DNA of 64,000 nucleotides from positions 414,179 through 478,178 of the forward strand of contig NZ_ML178712.1 in NCBI RefSeq assembly GCF_004360145.1. The letters are read 5' to 3'. The position numbers and the translations under genes are program-made. Under the pieces are notes generated by a model. It was given only the letters and a program-made list of their open reading frames with translations. It did no database searches and was not told where the DNA came from. Shown piece by piece: positions 42,771 through 51,868 of the stretch. How positions within the stretch are numbered: position 1 is the stretch's first letter; each line of letters begins with the position of its first letter. The DNA is from Aliiroseovarius marinus. GTDB lineage: Bacteria > Pseudomonadota > Alphaproteobacteria > Rhodobacterales > Rhodobacteraceae.

Positions 42771-43339
42771 GTGATGGCAAGCGCATATCACGCCGTGCCG
42801 CGCTGATCCGGCTGGGTCTGGGGGCTGCCAGTGCCTATATGGCGCCCAGCATGGTTGGGCTCAGCCAGGCGCGGGCGTCTTCCAGCGCGCCCTCCCCAGC
42901 CTCGGCGCCCAGCCCTGCCTCGGCCCCGTCCCCGGCCAGCCCTGCATCGCCGCCGTCACCCCCGTCGCCAGCCAGTGCGCCCAGCGCGGCAAGCGAGCCA
43001 TCCGGACCAAGCAGCCCGAACGGCTCGGCTCCGACCAGCCCCAGCGGACCTAGCGGGCCGGGCACCTGCAGAAGTTCGTCGATTTCGGGGAACGGTCAGA
43101 TTTCGCGCCAAGACTACCAACGCGCGCAACGTGCGATTGCGCGCGGCGAGGCACGGCCACTGCAAGAAGTCTTGAAGAACGTGCAATCGAAGCAGCCCGG
43201 AAAGTTGCTGCAAGTCGGATTCTCTGACAAAGGTAACCGTGCAAGCTTTCGAGTGCTGATCGTTGATCGGAGCGGCGCGGTCGTCTCGGTCTCGGTTGAT
43301 GCGGGCTCGGGACGAATTACAAATATGCGGAAGTGCTAG
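42767..43339 (+). CDS. Tat-exported Ser/Ala/Pro-repeat protein B with PepSY-like domain
   Basis: 190 residues. The leader SRRAALIRLGLGAASAYMAP closely parallels protein A. Residues about 38-105 are SAP/SPAS repeats grading into SGPSGP. Then comes a compact domain (QRAIARGEARPLQEVLKNVQ, then FRVLIVDRSGAVVSVSVDAG) of PepSY type, ending in MRKC; a second Cys is in GTCRSS. PepSY domains often inhibit proteases or accompany sensor kinases. Its stop directly abuts the response regulator start. Confidence 0.82.
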   Translation: MSDGKRISRRAALIRLGLGAASAYMAPSMVGLSQARASSSAPSPASAPSPASAPSPASPASPPSPPSPASAPSAASEPSGPSSPNGSAPTSPSGPSGPGTCRSSSISGNGQISRQDYQRAQRAIARGEARPLQEVLKNVQSKQPGKLLQVGFSDKGNRASFRVLIVDRSGAVVSVSVDAGSGRITNMRKC

Positions 43340-44005
43340 ATGCGTATCCTCATCGTGGAAGATGAACAGAAGATTGCCGAGCTGATCGCGGATGTTCTGG
43401 AAGGTGAGGGGCTGATTCCCGAGATCGCAAATGATGGCGAAGAGGGCTGGTTTCTGGGCAGCACCGAAAGCTATGCGGCCGCAATTCTTGATATCGGCCT
43501 GCCCAAGCGTGATGGCCTGTCCGTGCTGCGCGCTTGGCGGGACGAGGGGCTGGACCTGCCCGTCATCCTGCTGACCGCCCGCGCCAACTGGAACGAGCGG
43601 GTCGAAGGCATCGATGCGGGTGCGGATGATTACCTGGGCAAGCCATTCCAGATGGAAGAATTGGTCGCGCGGCTGCGCGCCCTGTTGCGCCGGTCCAGCG
43701 GGCAGAAAGCCACGATCCTAGAGGCCGGGTCGCTGCGGGTCGATCTGCGGCAGATGCGCGTTTCAGTCGACGGGCGGCCGTTGAAAGTCACGCCTCTGGA
43801 ATATCGCCTGCTGAACTATCTGCTGCACCATCGCGGCGAGGTGGTGACACAGGAAGAGCTGGTCGAGAACATCTATTACCGAGATCAGGAACCTGACAGC
43901 AACGCGGTCGAGGTTCTGGTCGGACGCCTGCGCCGCAAGATTGGCGGCGGTGTGATCGAGACACGTCGCGGGTTTGGGTACATGATCGCCGGGGACGAGA
44001 CATGA
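43340..44005 (+). CDS. OmpR-family response regulator
   Basis: 221 residues: a receiver domain (LIVEDE, phospho-acceptor Asp in ILDIGLPKRDG, Lys in GKPFQ) then a winged-helix DNA-binding domain (LTPLEYRLLNYLL form, ending ETRRGFGYMI). It resembles PhoP/FeuP-type regulators. It is translated immediately after protein B and overlaps the kinase gene by ATGA, so the pair senses a signal probably connected to the repeat proteins. Confidence 0.93.
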   Translation: MRILIVEDEQKIAELIADVLEGEGLIPEIANDGEEGWFLGSTESYAAAILDIGLPKRDGLSVLRAWRDEGLDLPVILLTARANWNERVEGIDAGADDYLGKPFQMEELVARLRALLRRSSGQKATILEAGSLRVDLRQMRVSVDGRPLKVTPLEYRLLNYLLHHRGEVVTQEELVENIYYRDQEPDSNAVEVLVGRLRRKIGGGVIETRRGFGYMIAGDET

Positions 44006-45357
44006 AGCTGTCCCTCAGCCTTCGCCTGTTGTTGGCAGCCGCCATGACAACGGCGATTGCCTTGGTGGCCACGGCCTTTGTCTTCAACTTCCTGTTCCGT
44101 CTCTATTTCGAAGACCGCGCGCGCGACGAGCTTGAGACCTATCTGATCCAACTCAGCGGGAATGTCTCGGCCACGGCCGAGGGCGCGATTGAGGTCACTC
44201 CGATTCCAGACCCGCGCTTCAATCAGGCGCTGTCCGGATATTACTGGCAGGTGCAGATCGATGACGCCGAACCGCTTCTGTCGCCATCTTTCTGGGCCGC
44301 GCCGTTGGAACTGACCCGCCCACAGGCCGCGGGCGTGATCTCTTTTACCGACCTAACAACGGGAACCGGAGACGCCGTCGCGGTCGCCAATTGGATCATC
44401 ACGATGGGCGAAGGCGAGACCCGGAAAGAGGTCTTTTTGGCAGTGGCCATCGACCGCGCGGATCTGGATATGTCGGTCGCACGGTTCACCACGAACTCGA
44501 TCTTCTGGCTGGGGGTCTTGGGCCTGTTTCTGATGATTGCCAGTTGGTTCCAAGTGCGCTTGGGGTTGAACCCGCTGCAAAAGATCCGATCCGAGATCGC
44601 CCGCGTCTCGCACACCCCAAACGGGCGGTTGTCGTCGGATTATCCCTCCGAAGTTCTGCCGCTGGTCGAAGAGGTGAACCAGCTTCTGAACGTCAATGCC
44701 GAAGCGCTGGAGCGCGCCCGCTCGCGCGCGGGGGATCTGGCACATGGGTTGAAGACGCCCCTGACAATCATGCACGGGATCGAGCGCAAGGTGCGGCGGG
44801 CTGGCCAAGACAAGCTTGCCGATGATCTGATGACGGAAATCACCAGCATTCAGCACATTGTCGAACGGGAATTGGCCTCGACCCGCGACAGCCAGCAGGC
44901 GCTTCTGAACTGCGACGCCGGTCCGATCATTGACCGCCTGCACAAGGCGCTTGGCCGCCAGCCCGGCGCCGAGCACATTCAGTGGGACATCGACCTGCCC
45001 CGCCCCCTGTACCTGCCCTTTGACGAGTACGACCTGACCGAGCTACTGGGCAACCTGCTGGACAATGCGGTGAAGTGGTCCGAAAGCCGAATTACCGTGC
45101 GCGGCGGGCAGGACGGCACGCAGGTGCTTCTCTGCGTTGAGGATGACGGCCCCGGCATCCCGGAAGACGAACGTGATGCGGTGCTGGCACGCGGGGCGCG
45201 ACTGGACCCAGAACAGCCGGGCACGGGCTTGGGGCTGAGCATTGCACAGCGCATGGCACAGGCCCATGGCTGCGCCCTGTCGCTGGATCAATCCGAATTG
45301 GGCGGCGTGAAAGTGTGTCTTGCAGCGCCCGAGGCCACGCAGGCTGATGCTCTGTGA
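44002..45357 (+). CDS. Sensor histidine kinase
   Basis: 451 residues: transmembrane helix 1 (about 9-33), a periplasmic sensor loop, helix 2 (about 160-182), HAMP, the phospho-acceptor H-box (GDLAHGLKTPLTIMHGIE), the N-box LLGNLLDNAVKWSE, and G boxes DDGPGIP and GTGLGLSIAQ. It is of the PhoQ/FeuQ-like membrane type. It is the last gene of the cluster. Confidence 0.93.
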   Translation: MKLSLSLRLLLAAAMTTAIALVATAFVFNFLFRLYFEDRARDELETYLIQLSGNVSATAEGAIEVTPIPDPRFNQALSGYYWQVQIDDAEPLLSPSFWAAPLELTRPQAAGVISFTDLTTGTGDAVAVANWIITMGEGETRKEVFLAVAIDRADLDMSVARFTTNSIFWLGVLGLFLMIASWFQVRLGLNPLQKIRSEIARVSHTPNGRLSSDYPSEVLPLVEEVNQLLNVNAEALERARSRAGDLAHGLKTPLTIMHGIERKVRRAGQDKLADDLMTEITSIQHIVERELASTRDSQQALLNCDAGPIIDRLHKALGRQPGAEHIQWDIDLPRPLYLPFDEYDLTELLGNLLDNAVKWSESRITVRGGQDGTQVLLCVEDDGPGIPEDERDAVLARGARLDPEQPGTGLGLSIAQRMAQAHGCALSLDQSELGGVKVCLAAPEATQADAL

Positions 45358-45496
45358 CGCAACACACGGACCGAAATCCGCAGACCCAGACTTTTCTGTC
45401 GACATTCGCCGCGATTGTGTGGAGTTTGATGCAAGCCCGCGCGGGCCGTTCGAAAGCTGATGTGCCATCTCTTTAACCAGAAAAGACAAACCAGAC

Positions 45497-45883
45497 ATGT
45501 TCCTGCCCAAGACCACGAAACTGTTCGCAACACTCGTATTCTCTCAGTTCATGATTGGTGCAGCCATCGCCCATGACAGCCCCGATCACAACGGGAAGAA
45601 TGGTGGCGTGGTGCATGTGACCCAGCACAGCCATATCGAACTGGTCCGGTCAGACGACGAAATCGCGATCTATCTGTATGATCTAAATCTGGAGCCGCGC
45701 GACGCGCAGAACATCACCATCGACGCGCTGCTGGTGGATGGCACCACCCAGACCGATCTTGACCTTCAATTCACGCCCCCCAACAAGTTTGCGGCCGAGG
45801 GGATTTCGGCCCCCAGATCGGCTGCAATTGTGCTGCGACTGTTTCGCGACGGTGCGTTTTGGGACCTGACGCGCATCAAGTAA
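45497..45883 (+). CDS. Small exported protein of unknown function
   Basis: 128 residues with a signal peptide (MFLPKTTKLFATLVFSQFMI...AIA). The mature part begins HDSPDHNGKNGGVVHVTQHSH and is beta-rich (IELVRSDDEIAIYLYDLN). It resembles the small His-starting domain found with metal efflux adaptors, but I do not name a family. It may extend the preceding two-component operon (139-bp gap) or stand alone. Confidence 0.65.
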   Translation: MFLPKTTKLFATLVFSQFMIGAAIAHDSPDHNGKNGGVVHVTQHSHIELVRSDDEIAIYLYDLNLEPRDAQNITIDALLVDGTTQTDLDLQFTPPNKFAAEGISAPRSAAIVLRLFRDGAFWDLTRIK

Positions 45884-46244
45884 GCCGCCAGTCCCCGTCA
45901 ACTTACACTTTGAAACGGAACCGAAGCTCCACCCTCGGTTCTATTGCATTTCGCAACTTCTACTATAAGTATATGTAACTGTAACATAAATACCCTTACA
46001 GAGATTTTTGCTCTCGCCCCGGCCGACCGCGCCCGACTTTCCTTCAAATGTTAAGAAAACATGAATAAAAGTTAACCCAAGGGCAACAATTCGGCAGTGA
46101 CGAAATCTTTCCGGGCAAGAAAGCATTCAAATTGCGTCCATAGAAACGCAGAGAAGCAAACGCTCATCCCGGATCTCCTGTCACAACTGAAGCCTGCGAA
46201 TTACGCCGAAAGGCAAGAACATTTACGCCATAAGGAGTTAGGGG
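45884..46244. other. AT-rich intergenic region
   Basis: 361 bp without a gene. It is distinctly AT-rich near 45950-46080 (TATAAGTATATGTAAC, AACATGAATAAAAGTTAACC) and probably holds the promoter and a long leader of the autotransporter-like gene. AAGGAG lies at its right end. Confidence 0.5.
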
Positions 46245-47657
46245 ATGGCTAAAGAACGAGGGATGAATGTGCTGGGCTTGAAGGGTGTGCCCGGCCTGTT
46301 CAAAGGGGTGCGCACATTTGCTGCTGTGATGGCTTTTGGCCTGTTCGGCGCGACCCAAGCAGATGCGCACAGTATTGACGGGATGGCAAACGTCACCAGT
46401 TCGACCACTACGGGCATTGCCGGTGACACGATTGACATCGGGTTTGACTACACGATCTGGCACGCAGGACATGCGCCACCCGCACCATGGGAAATCTATC
46501 TTGATGGCGTAACTTTGCTGGCCTCTGGCTCGGAACCGTCAGTCAATGGTACCGTCACACGGTCGGTAAACACATCTGTTGTTATTCCCGCCAACACGGC
46601 ACCCGGCGCGCACCAAATTGTTATCACGACCTATTGTGACGTTGGATCCTGTGCGACATCGCGGTTCATCAATATCAACGTCATCGACCCTGCTGGTGAA
46701 GCACAAGCACTGATCGGCACCCTGTCCGAGGCACGTGGCCGTCTGATCATCCAGAACGGTCCGAACCTGGAACGCCGCATCGGTCGTCTGAACAACCGTA
46801 GCCGCAATGTTGACGCTGCAGGCGAAGTCGCCAGCCGCGACAGCGCCGCACCCGAAGGCGAAGCTGCTGCTGGTGGCACTTTCCTGGCATCGTCCAATCC
46901 TGCTGCACGGACGTCGCCCTATGACTTCTGGATCGAAGCCGCGCATGCCAAGTTCTCGGCCGGGAACATGGACGGCGACTTCAACATCATCCACATGGGT
47001 GTTGACCGCTTGGTGAACCCTGACCTTCTGATCGGTCTGGGCCTGCAGTTCGACAACGCACGCCTCAGCGGTGCTGGCGCCGAGATCTCGGGCAACGGCT
47101 TCATGATCGGCCCGTACCTGACCAAACGCATTCAGGACAACCTGTATTTCGATGCCCGCGTGGCTTGGGGTCGGTCGTCGAATGACGTTTCGCCCTTCGG
47201 CACCTACACCGATACGGTTAACGCAGAACGCTGGCTGGCAACGGCCGCTCTGGTTGGTGACTTCCAGGTTGGCGAGCTGACCGTCCAGCCCGAAGCACGC
47301 CTGTAGTGGTTTGAAGAAACCACCGACGCCTATCGCGACAGCAACGGCATCCGCGTGGCACCTGTCACCACCTCGTTTGGTTCGTTCGAGGTCGGCCCGA
47401 CCTTCTCGCGCAGCTACAATGTTGGAAGCGGCGGGACCCTGACCGCCAACCTCAGCGCCAAATCGATCTGGACCTATGACTTCAGCAACGGTGGTGTCGC
47501 CGCGTCGACCACCCGTGGTCACTCGGGCCGCATCGAGATCGGTCTGGACTACAGCAACGATGACAACCTGCTGATCAACGGTTCGGTATTCGTTGACGGC
47601 GGTGGCCGCGACTGGGACTCGCTGGGTGTCACCGTCGGTCTGGACTACACGTTCTGA
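46245..47657 (+). pseudogene. Autotransporter-like outer-membrane protein with in-frame TAG
   Basis: One reading frame of 471 codons is interrupted only by TAG at 47304-47306 (after PEARL, before WFEETTDAYRDS). The N-terminus has a signal segment (TFAAVMAFGLFGATQADA) and a beta-rich passenger with one Cys pair. From about residue 225 a beta-barrel translocator domain runs to the terminal phenylalanine (LDYTF). The part beyond TAG stays in frame, keeps normal codon use and is needed for the last strands. Tyr (TAC/TAT) is the likely original residue. It may be a nonsense mutation, an assembly error or read-through. Confidence 0.85.
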
Positions 47658-47679
47658 TCTGATTTGATCCGAAAAATCG

Positions 47680-47712
47680 AAGGGCGGCCGGTGCATACCA
47701 GCCGCCCTTTTT
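47680..47712 (+). terminator. Terminator of the outer-membrane protein gene
   Basis: A 9-bp stem (47680-47688 with 47701-47709) followed by a T run. It also has A residues before it, so it can serve the convergent peptidase gene. Confidence 0.88.
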
Positions 47713-47739
47713 CTTTGCCGCGATCCTGTCTTATGGCGA

Positions 47740-48891
47740 TCACGGGTGCGCGGTCAGCCGATCCACGATGGCGCAGAACTGGTCGATCACAACGGGCAGC
47801 AGCGCATCGGGAAAATCATAGTCCGGATTGTGCAGCTGCGGCTGATCCACCCCCGACCCGACATAGAGCATCGCCGCACAGGCCCCATCATCAGCAAAGC
47901 GGCCAAAGTCCTCGGACCACGGCATCGGGGTGGTCATCTCGTGCGTGTCATGCCCCAATGCCTGCGCCGCATCACGTGCGATCTGCACCGCCTCTGCGTC
48001 ATTGACCACCGCGCGGAACACGTCATGCCAAAGCAACTCGACCTTCAAGTCGCCCTGCACCTTGGACACCAGCGCCTGCGCGTCCGCCATCAGGCGCTCC
48101 ATCCGCGCGTTGGTCATCGAGCGCAACGTCACCCGCAACTCGCCATCCGCAGGGGCAATCCCAAAGGTCGGCGCGCCCAGCTTCGCATGGGTCAGGGTGG
48201 CGAGGGCGAACCCCTCGTCCCCGATCTGGCCCGAGCCCAGCGCCGGAAGCGCCTCCATCAACGTCGCCATTGCCTGCGCGGGGGACAGCCCGTCCTGAGG
48301 TGCCGCCGCGTGCGAGCTTTTGCCCTCGAACAGGATCTGCATCCCGCGTGACGCGCAGTTGCCCGGCCCCGACCGCAACCCGATCTCGCCCAAGGGGCGT
48401 CCGGGCAGGTTGTGATAGGCAAAGGCATAGTCCGGCTTGATCTCGGCCCAGCGCGGATCGTCGATCACCGCCTGCGCCCCTGCCCCGGTTTCCTCGGCCG
48501 GTTGGAACAACAGGATCACACGACCACAGGCGGGACGGCGCGCAAGATGCATCGCAACCCCCAAGATCGACACCATATGCCCATCATGACCACACAGGTG
48601 CCCCTTCCCCTCGACCTCGGACCGATAGGGTAGGTCCGAGATTTCGCGGATCGGCAGACCGTCCAGCTCGCAGCGCAACAGCACCGTGGGGCCGTCAGAC
48701 ACGCCAGTAAACTCGGCCGCCACACCATGACCGCCAAGCCCGCGCCAGATGTGATCTGCGCCCAGCTTGGTCAGCTCGTCATCGATGCAATCGGCGGTCT
48801 CGGCCTCTTCCCCCGACACCTCGGGACGGCGATGCAGCGCGTGGCGCAAGGCGGTCAGATAAGACAGCTGATCGTGGGACAGGACAGGCAT
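47740..48891 (-). CDS. M20-family metallopeptidase / amidohydrolase (hippurate hydrolase type)
   Basis: 383-residue cytosolic hydrolase. Metal ligand regions are CGHDGHMVSILG, PAEETGAGAQ and the terminal HNPDYDFPD; the N-terminus RHALHRRPEVSGEE is typical. It cleaves N-acyl amino acids or short peptides. A dimerisation insertion is present in the middle. It stands alone, convergent with the outer-membrane gene. Confidence 0.92.
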   Translation of the reverse strand: MPVLSHDQLSYLTALRHALHRRPEVSGEEAETADCIDDELTKLGADHIWRGLGGHGVAAEFTGVSDGPTVLLRCELDGLPIREISDLPYRSEVEGKGHLCGHDGHMVSILGVAMHLARRPACGRVILLFQPAEETGAGAQAVIDDPRWAEIKPDYAFAYHNLPGRPLGEIGLRSGPGNCASRGMQILFEGKSSHAAAPQDGLSPAQAMATLMEALPALGSGQIGDEGFALATLTHAKLGAPTFGIAPADGELRVTLRSMTNARMERLMADAQALVSKVQGDLKVELLWHDVFRAVVNDAEAVQIARDAAQALGHDTHEMTTPMPWSEDFGRFADDGACAAMLYVGSGVDQPQLHNPDYDFPDALLPVVIDQFCAIVDRLTAHP

Positions 48892-48966
48892 GAAACCCCC
48901 ATTGGAAACGATGATAGTAGGCCCGAAGTATGCGAGCGCCTTAGGCGAGGTTCGTAATTCTGCGCT

Positions 48967-50598
48967 CTAGTCGACGGTCTCAGCCACTGCGAACCGGCGA
49001 AAAGCAAATTGCATCATGACCAACGTCAGAAGCACGATCAAGGCCAAGGTAATCCAACTGGCCAAGGCTGGCAGAACCAAAGAGGTTCTAAACGTTGTGA
49101 ATGTGGCGAAACCCACGGCAGCCGATGCCGCAACAGCGATCAAAACGACAATTGTCTTCGCTATGAACTCGACAAGGGAACGACCAAGAAATTCGAAGTC
49201 CGCCCGCCCCATCGGAACAAGTTTCTTCGGAAACAAAAGATGTATCGTGTTTTCGATTGTGTAGATGAGCACAGTCAACGGGAGCGCAAATGCTGCAAAT
49301 ACCAGTGCACCGGATGTGACGAAACCCTTTTCAAAGACGGTGATGCTGACGATCAGGGACAATACGACAACATAGGTCACAAGCACCTGAACCACGAGCT
49401 GGCCTGCGCAGATGCGCCACGGGGCGATGGGCAGGGTCTTGTAGATTTCCATCCTGCTCAGGTCGCCGCGAAAATCGCAAACCAGTGTGCGCGGCAGGAT
49501 GAACCCGAAAAAGGTGTAGATAATCGTCAAGGCGCGCGGATCTGAAAGGGGTATACCGACCGCCGCAACTAGCGGCCCGGCGCAGGCGGCGATGCCAGTG
49601 AACACGGCGACGACCTTCAAAGAGTTGCGGGCAACGTTCAACGCCTGTCGCCAAGCAATGGGGCCCAAGCCTCCCCAAGCCGGCGAACGACGGAATGAGC
49701 GCACCTCGGCGCGTTGCGTGGCCCAGTAGGATCCCCCTTGCTTTACGCGTTCCCACCGGCTGCTCTCGCGGGCGTTTTCGCTGAGGGCGCGGTCGGTCGT
49801 GCGGGCGTCAAGCACGATCGCCGCGCGCAGCAGTGCGGCGTTGATGAGGAACGCGATGCAGCCCCAGAAGGCCAATTGCGACAAGGATGACGACACGAAG
49901 AGTTCGGCAAACACAATATAGGGTATCAGGATGATCGTGCCGATCCACGAATGCCGAAACGCAGATAACAGATCAAAGAGGCTACGGTCGGGCACCATCC
50001 ACGCGTAAACTATGCTGGCGGCTGCAGCTGCGAAAAGCAGCGCAATGACGGGGTATCGTATCCGCGCGAGCCTGCTGCCTTCCAGTGTCTGAGAGGTCAT
50101 GACGATGACGGCGCTGTTCAACTGAACGAATGTGATCGTCAGAAGCGACGCAAAGAAAGCAGACAGGGCCGAGCCCGTTTGCCCCTGCGCAAAAACGGCG
50201 ATGAGCGCACTGCTTAAGGTGGCCCCAGCAACGTAGGCGCCAAATTTGTAGATGATCAGGTCGCGGCGACGGAACGGCCCGGTAAAAAGAAAATTGATCT
50301 CGGCCGGCGAAAAATGAAATGTCGGCCCCGTCGTCAGCGCCACCGTCAGCAGCGACATCGCAAGCATGCTGATCGGCATGAAAGTACTGATCTGCGCGCT
50401 TAACGCTTGCCGATCCAGGGCTGCGTCAGACAGAGACCCCATGTCCGACGATGAGCTGTTCGTTACGAAGAGCAGCCAAATGATCCCGACAAAAGCAAGA
50501 AAGAAAAGCAGGCCACGCAAGCTTGTCAACTGGATCAGGCGCTGGCGAAAACCGCCGCGCAATCGCATCACAAGAAGACGAAAAAGCGCTTGATCCAT
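48967..50598 (-). CDS. ABC exporter permease-like membrane protein
   Basis: 543 residues with ten or more hydrophobic segments. It includes the FHFSPAEINFLFTGPFRRRDLIIYK block, seen in large ABC-2-type or putative ABC exporter permeases. It lies three bases downstream of an ABC ATPase gene and should form a transporter with it. The substrate is unknown. Codon use is slightly more AT-rich than in the flanking genes. Confidence 0.8.
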   Translation of the reverse strand: MDQALFRLLVMRLRGGFRQRLIQLTSLRGLLFFLAFVGIIWLLFVTNSSSSDMGSLSDAALDRQALSAQISTFMPISMLAMSLLTVALTTGPTFHFSPAEINFLFTGPFRRRDLIIYKFGAYVAGATLSSALIAVFAQGQTGSALSAFFASLLTITFVQLNSAVIVMTSQTLEGSRLARIRYPVIALLFAAAAASIVYAWMVPDRSLFDLLSAFRHSWIGTIILIPYIVFAELFVSSSLSQLAFWGCIAFLINAALLRAAIVLDARTTDRALSENARESSRWERVKQGGSYWATQRAEVRSFRRSPAWGGLGPIAWRQALNVARNSLKVVAVFTGIAACAGPLVAAVGIPLSDPRALTIIYTFFGFILPRTLVCDFRGDLSRMEIYKTLPIAPWRICAGQLVVQVLVTYVVVLSLIVSITVFEKGFVTSGALVFAAFALPLTVLIYTIENTIHLLFPKKLVPMGRADFEFLGRSLVEFIAKTIVVLIAVAASAAVGFATFTTFRTSLVLPALASWITLALIVLLTLVMMQFAFRRFAVAETVD

Positions 50599-50601
50599 AG
50601 C

Positions 50602-51342
50602 TTAGGCCTGACCGGTCTCTTTGTTCTGGGTGATTGTGAAATATGCCTCTTCAAGTGCTGAACTATCCTCGGTCTGGCCGAACTCGCTCGCCACGTTGTC
50701 CATCGTGCCAAACAAGCGGCATTCACCAAGGTTCAACACCATAATGTGCGTACATAAATCTTCGAACAGGCTCAGAAGATGCGAGCTGATGATGATCGCT
50801 GCACCAGCTTGCGCACGTTCGCGGATCGCCTGCTTGATGCCCCGGATGCCCTGAGGATCGAGCCCCGTCAGCGGCTCATCGAACAGGATAACCTTTGGAT
50901 CATGCAGGAAGGCGCAGGCGATCGCCACTTTCTGGCGCATGCCACGAGACAGGTTATGAACAAGCGTATCACGCTTGTGGGTCAGTTCGAACGACGCAAG
51001 AAGCGCTTCGGCACGTTCCTCGAAATCTGTGACTTTGTAGGCCGCCGCAGTGAACGCCAGATGCTCCCATACTGTCATGGTATCAAATAGCCGCGGATCG
51101 TCGGGAATATAGCCAAGGTTCTGCTTGGCGGCGATGGGTGCCTTGGCAATATCATGGCCGGCAATCACAAGCTGTCCCGAGGTGGGGGGGATAATCCCGC
51201 ACAGGGCACGCAAGGTCGTTGTCTTGCCCGCCCCATTCGGCCCGAGCAACCCAAGGATCTGGCCGGACTCAACCGAAAAGCTCAGGTCCTTCACGGCCGT
51301 GAAGCCTTTGTACTGCTTACTGAAATTTGTGACTGTGATCAT
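50602..51342 (-). CDS. ABC transporter ATP-binding protein
   Basis: 246 residues with Walker A GPNGAGKTTTLRAL, Q loop LGYIPDDPRLFD, signature LSRGMRQK, Walker B VILFDEPLTGLDPQG and switch His in IISSHLLS. The form is that of ABC-2-type exporter ATPases. ATG 51342 (MITVTNFS) is chosen over an upstream start that adds 22 residues without family similarity. It is the first gene of the exporter pair. Confidence 0.93.
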   Translation of the reverse strand: MITVTNFSKQYKGFTAVKDLSFSVESGQILGLLGPNGAGKTTTLRALCGIIPPTSGQLVIAGHDIAKAPIAAKQNLGYIPDDPRLFDTMTVWEHLAFTAAAYKVTDFEERAEALLASFELTHKRDTLVHNLSRGMRQKVAIACAFLHDPKVILFDEPLTGLDPQGIRGIKQAIRERAQAGAAIIISSHLLSLFEDLCTHIMVLNLGECRLFGTMDNVASEFGQTEDSSALEEAYFTITQNKETGQA

Positions 51343-51452
51343 TTCTCTTTGGCCAAGATTATCCGGCTTACCTGCGGCCGAGCGGTTTGAAGTGGGCACC
51401 AACAACACTTAGGTCAGCGGATATTCTACACCAGTTCATGGCAACTCTATGT

Positions 51453-51620
51453 CTAAGTTGTCAACTGTGCCTCGACCTGCAATCTGTACTGGTCATTGAT
51501 CGGGAAGCGACGGCGCAAAACATCGCGCCCATCTTTGTGTAGCTCGACGTTGGCTTCGCCAAAAAACTCAACACTGAGGGTGGGTATAAGGGTGGAGACA
51601 AGCCCTACCCCATATAGCAA
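51453..51620 (-). other. Possible 55-codon gene or gene remnant
   Basis: A short open frame, TTG start, too small to be certain, lies 31 bp after the tRNA-Thr 3' end on the same strand. Its C-terminal part (ELHKDGRDVLRRRFPINDQY, then RLQVEAQL) has protein-like composition. There is no clear ribosome-binding site. It may be the tail of a lost gene next to a tRNA. No family recognised. Confidence 0.25.
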
Positions 51621-51651
51621 ATATCGGATTTAAGAATTTTCCGGAAAGGGG

Positions 51652-51727
51652 TGGTGCCGCTGATAGGACTTGAACCTACGACCCCATCATTACGAATGAC
51701 GTGCTCTACCAGCTGAGCTACAGCGGC
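51652..51727 (-). tRNA. tRNA-Thr (anticodon CGT)
   Basis: 76-nt cloverleaf on the minus strand with encoded CCA: acceptor GCCGCTG with CAGCGGC, D arm GCTCAGCTGGTAGAGC, anticodon stem CGTCA/TGATG (one G-U) around TTCGTAA (anticodon CGT), and T arm GTAGG TTCAAGT CCTAT. Confidence 0.96.
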
Positions 51728-51868
51728 CCACATGTTGCCGGGCGAATTCCGCCCCGCAGCGTTGGGGGTTTTAGACGTGACACGATCTTTGCGCAAGCGA
51801 AAACAATGCGTCTGAACGGACTGTCAGGCGATCAGGCGGCGATGCAAGTCCACCGCCTGAAGGGATGG

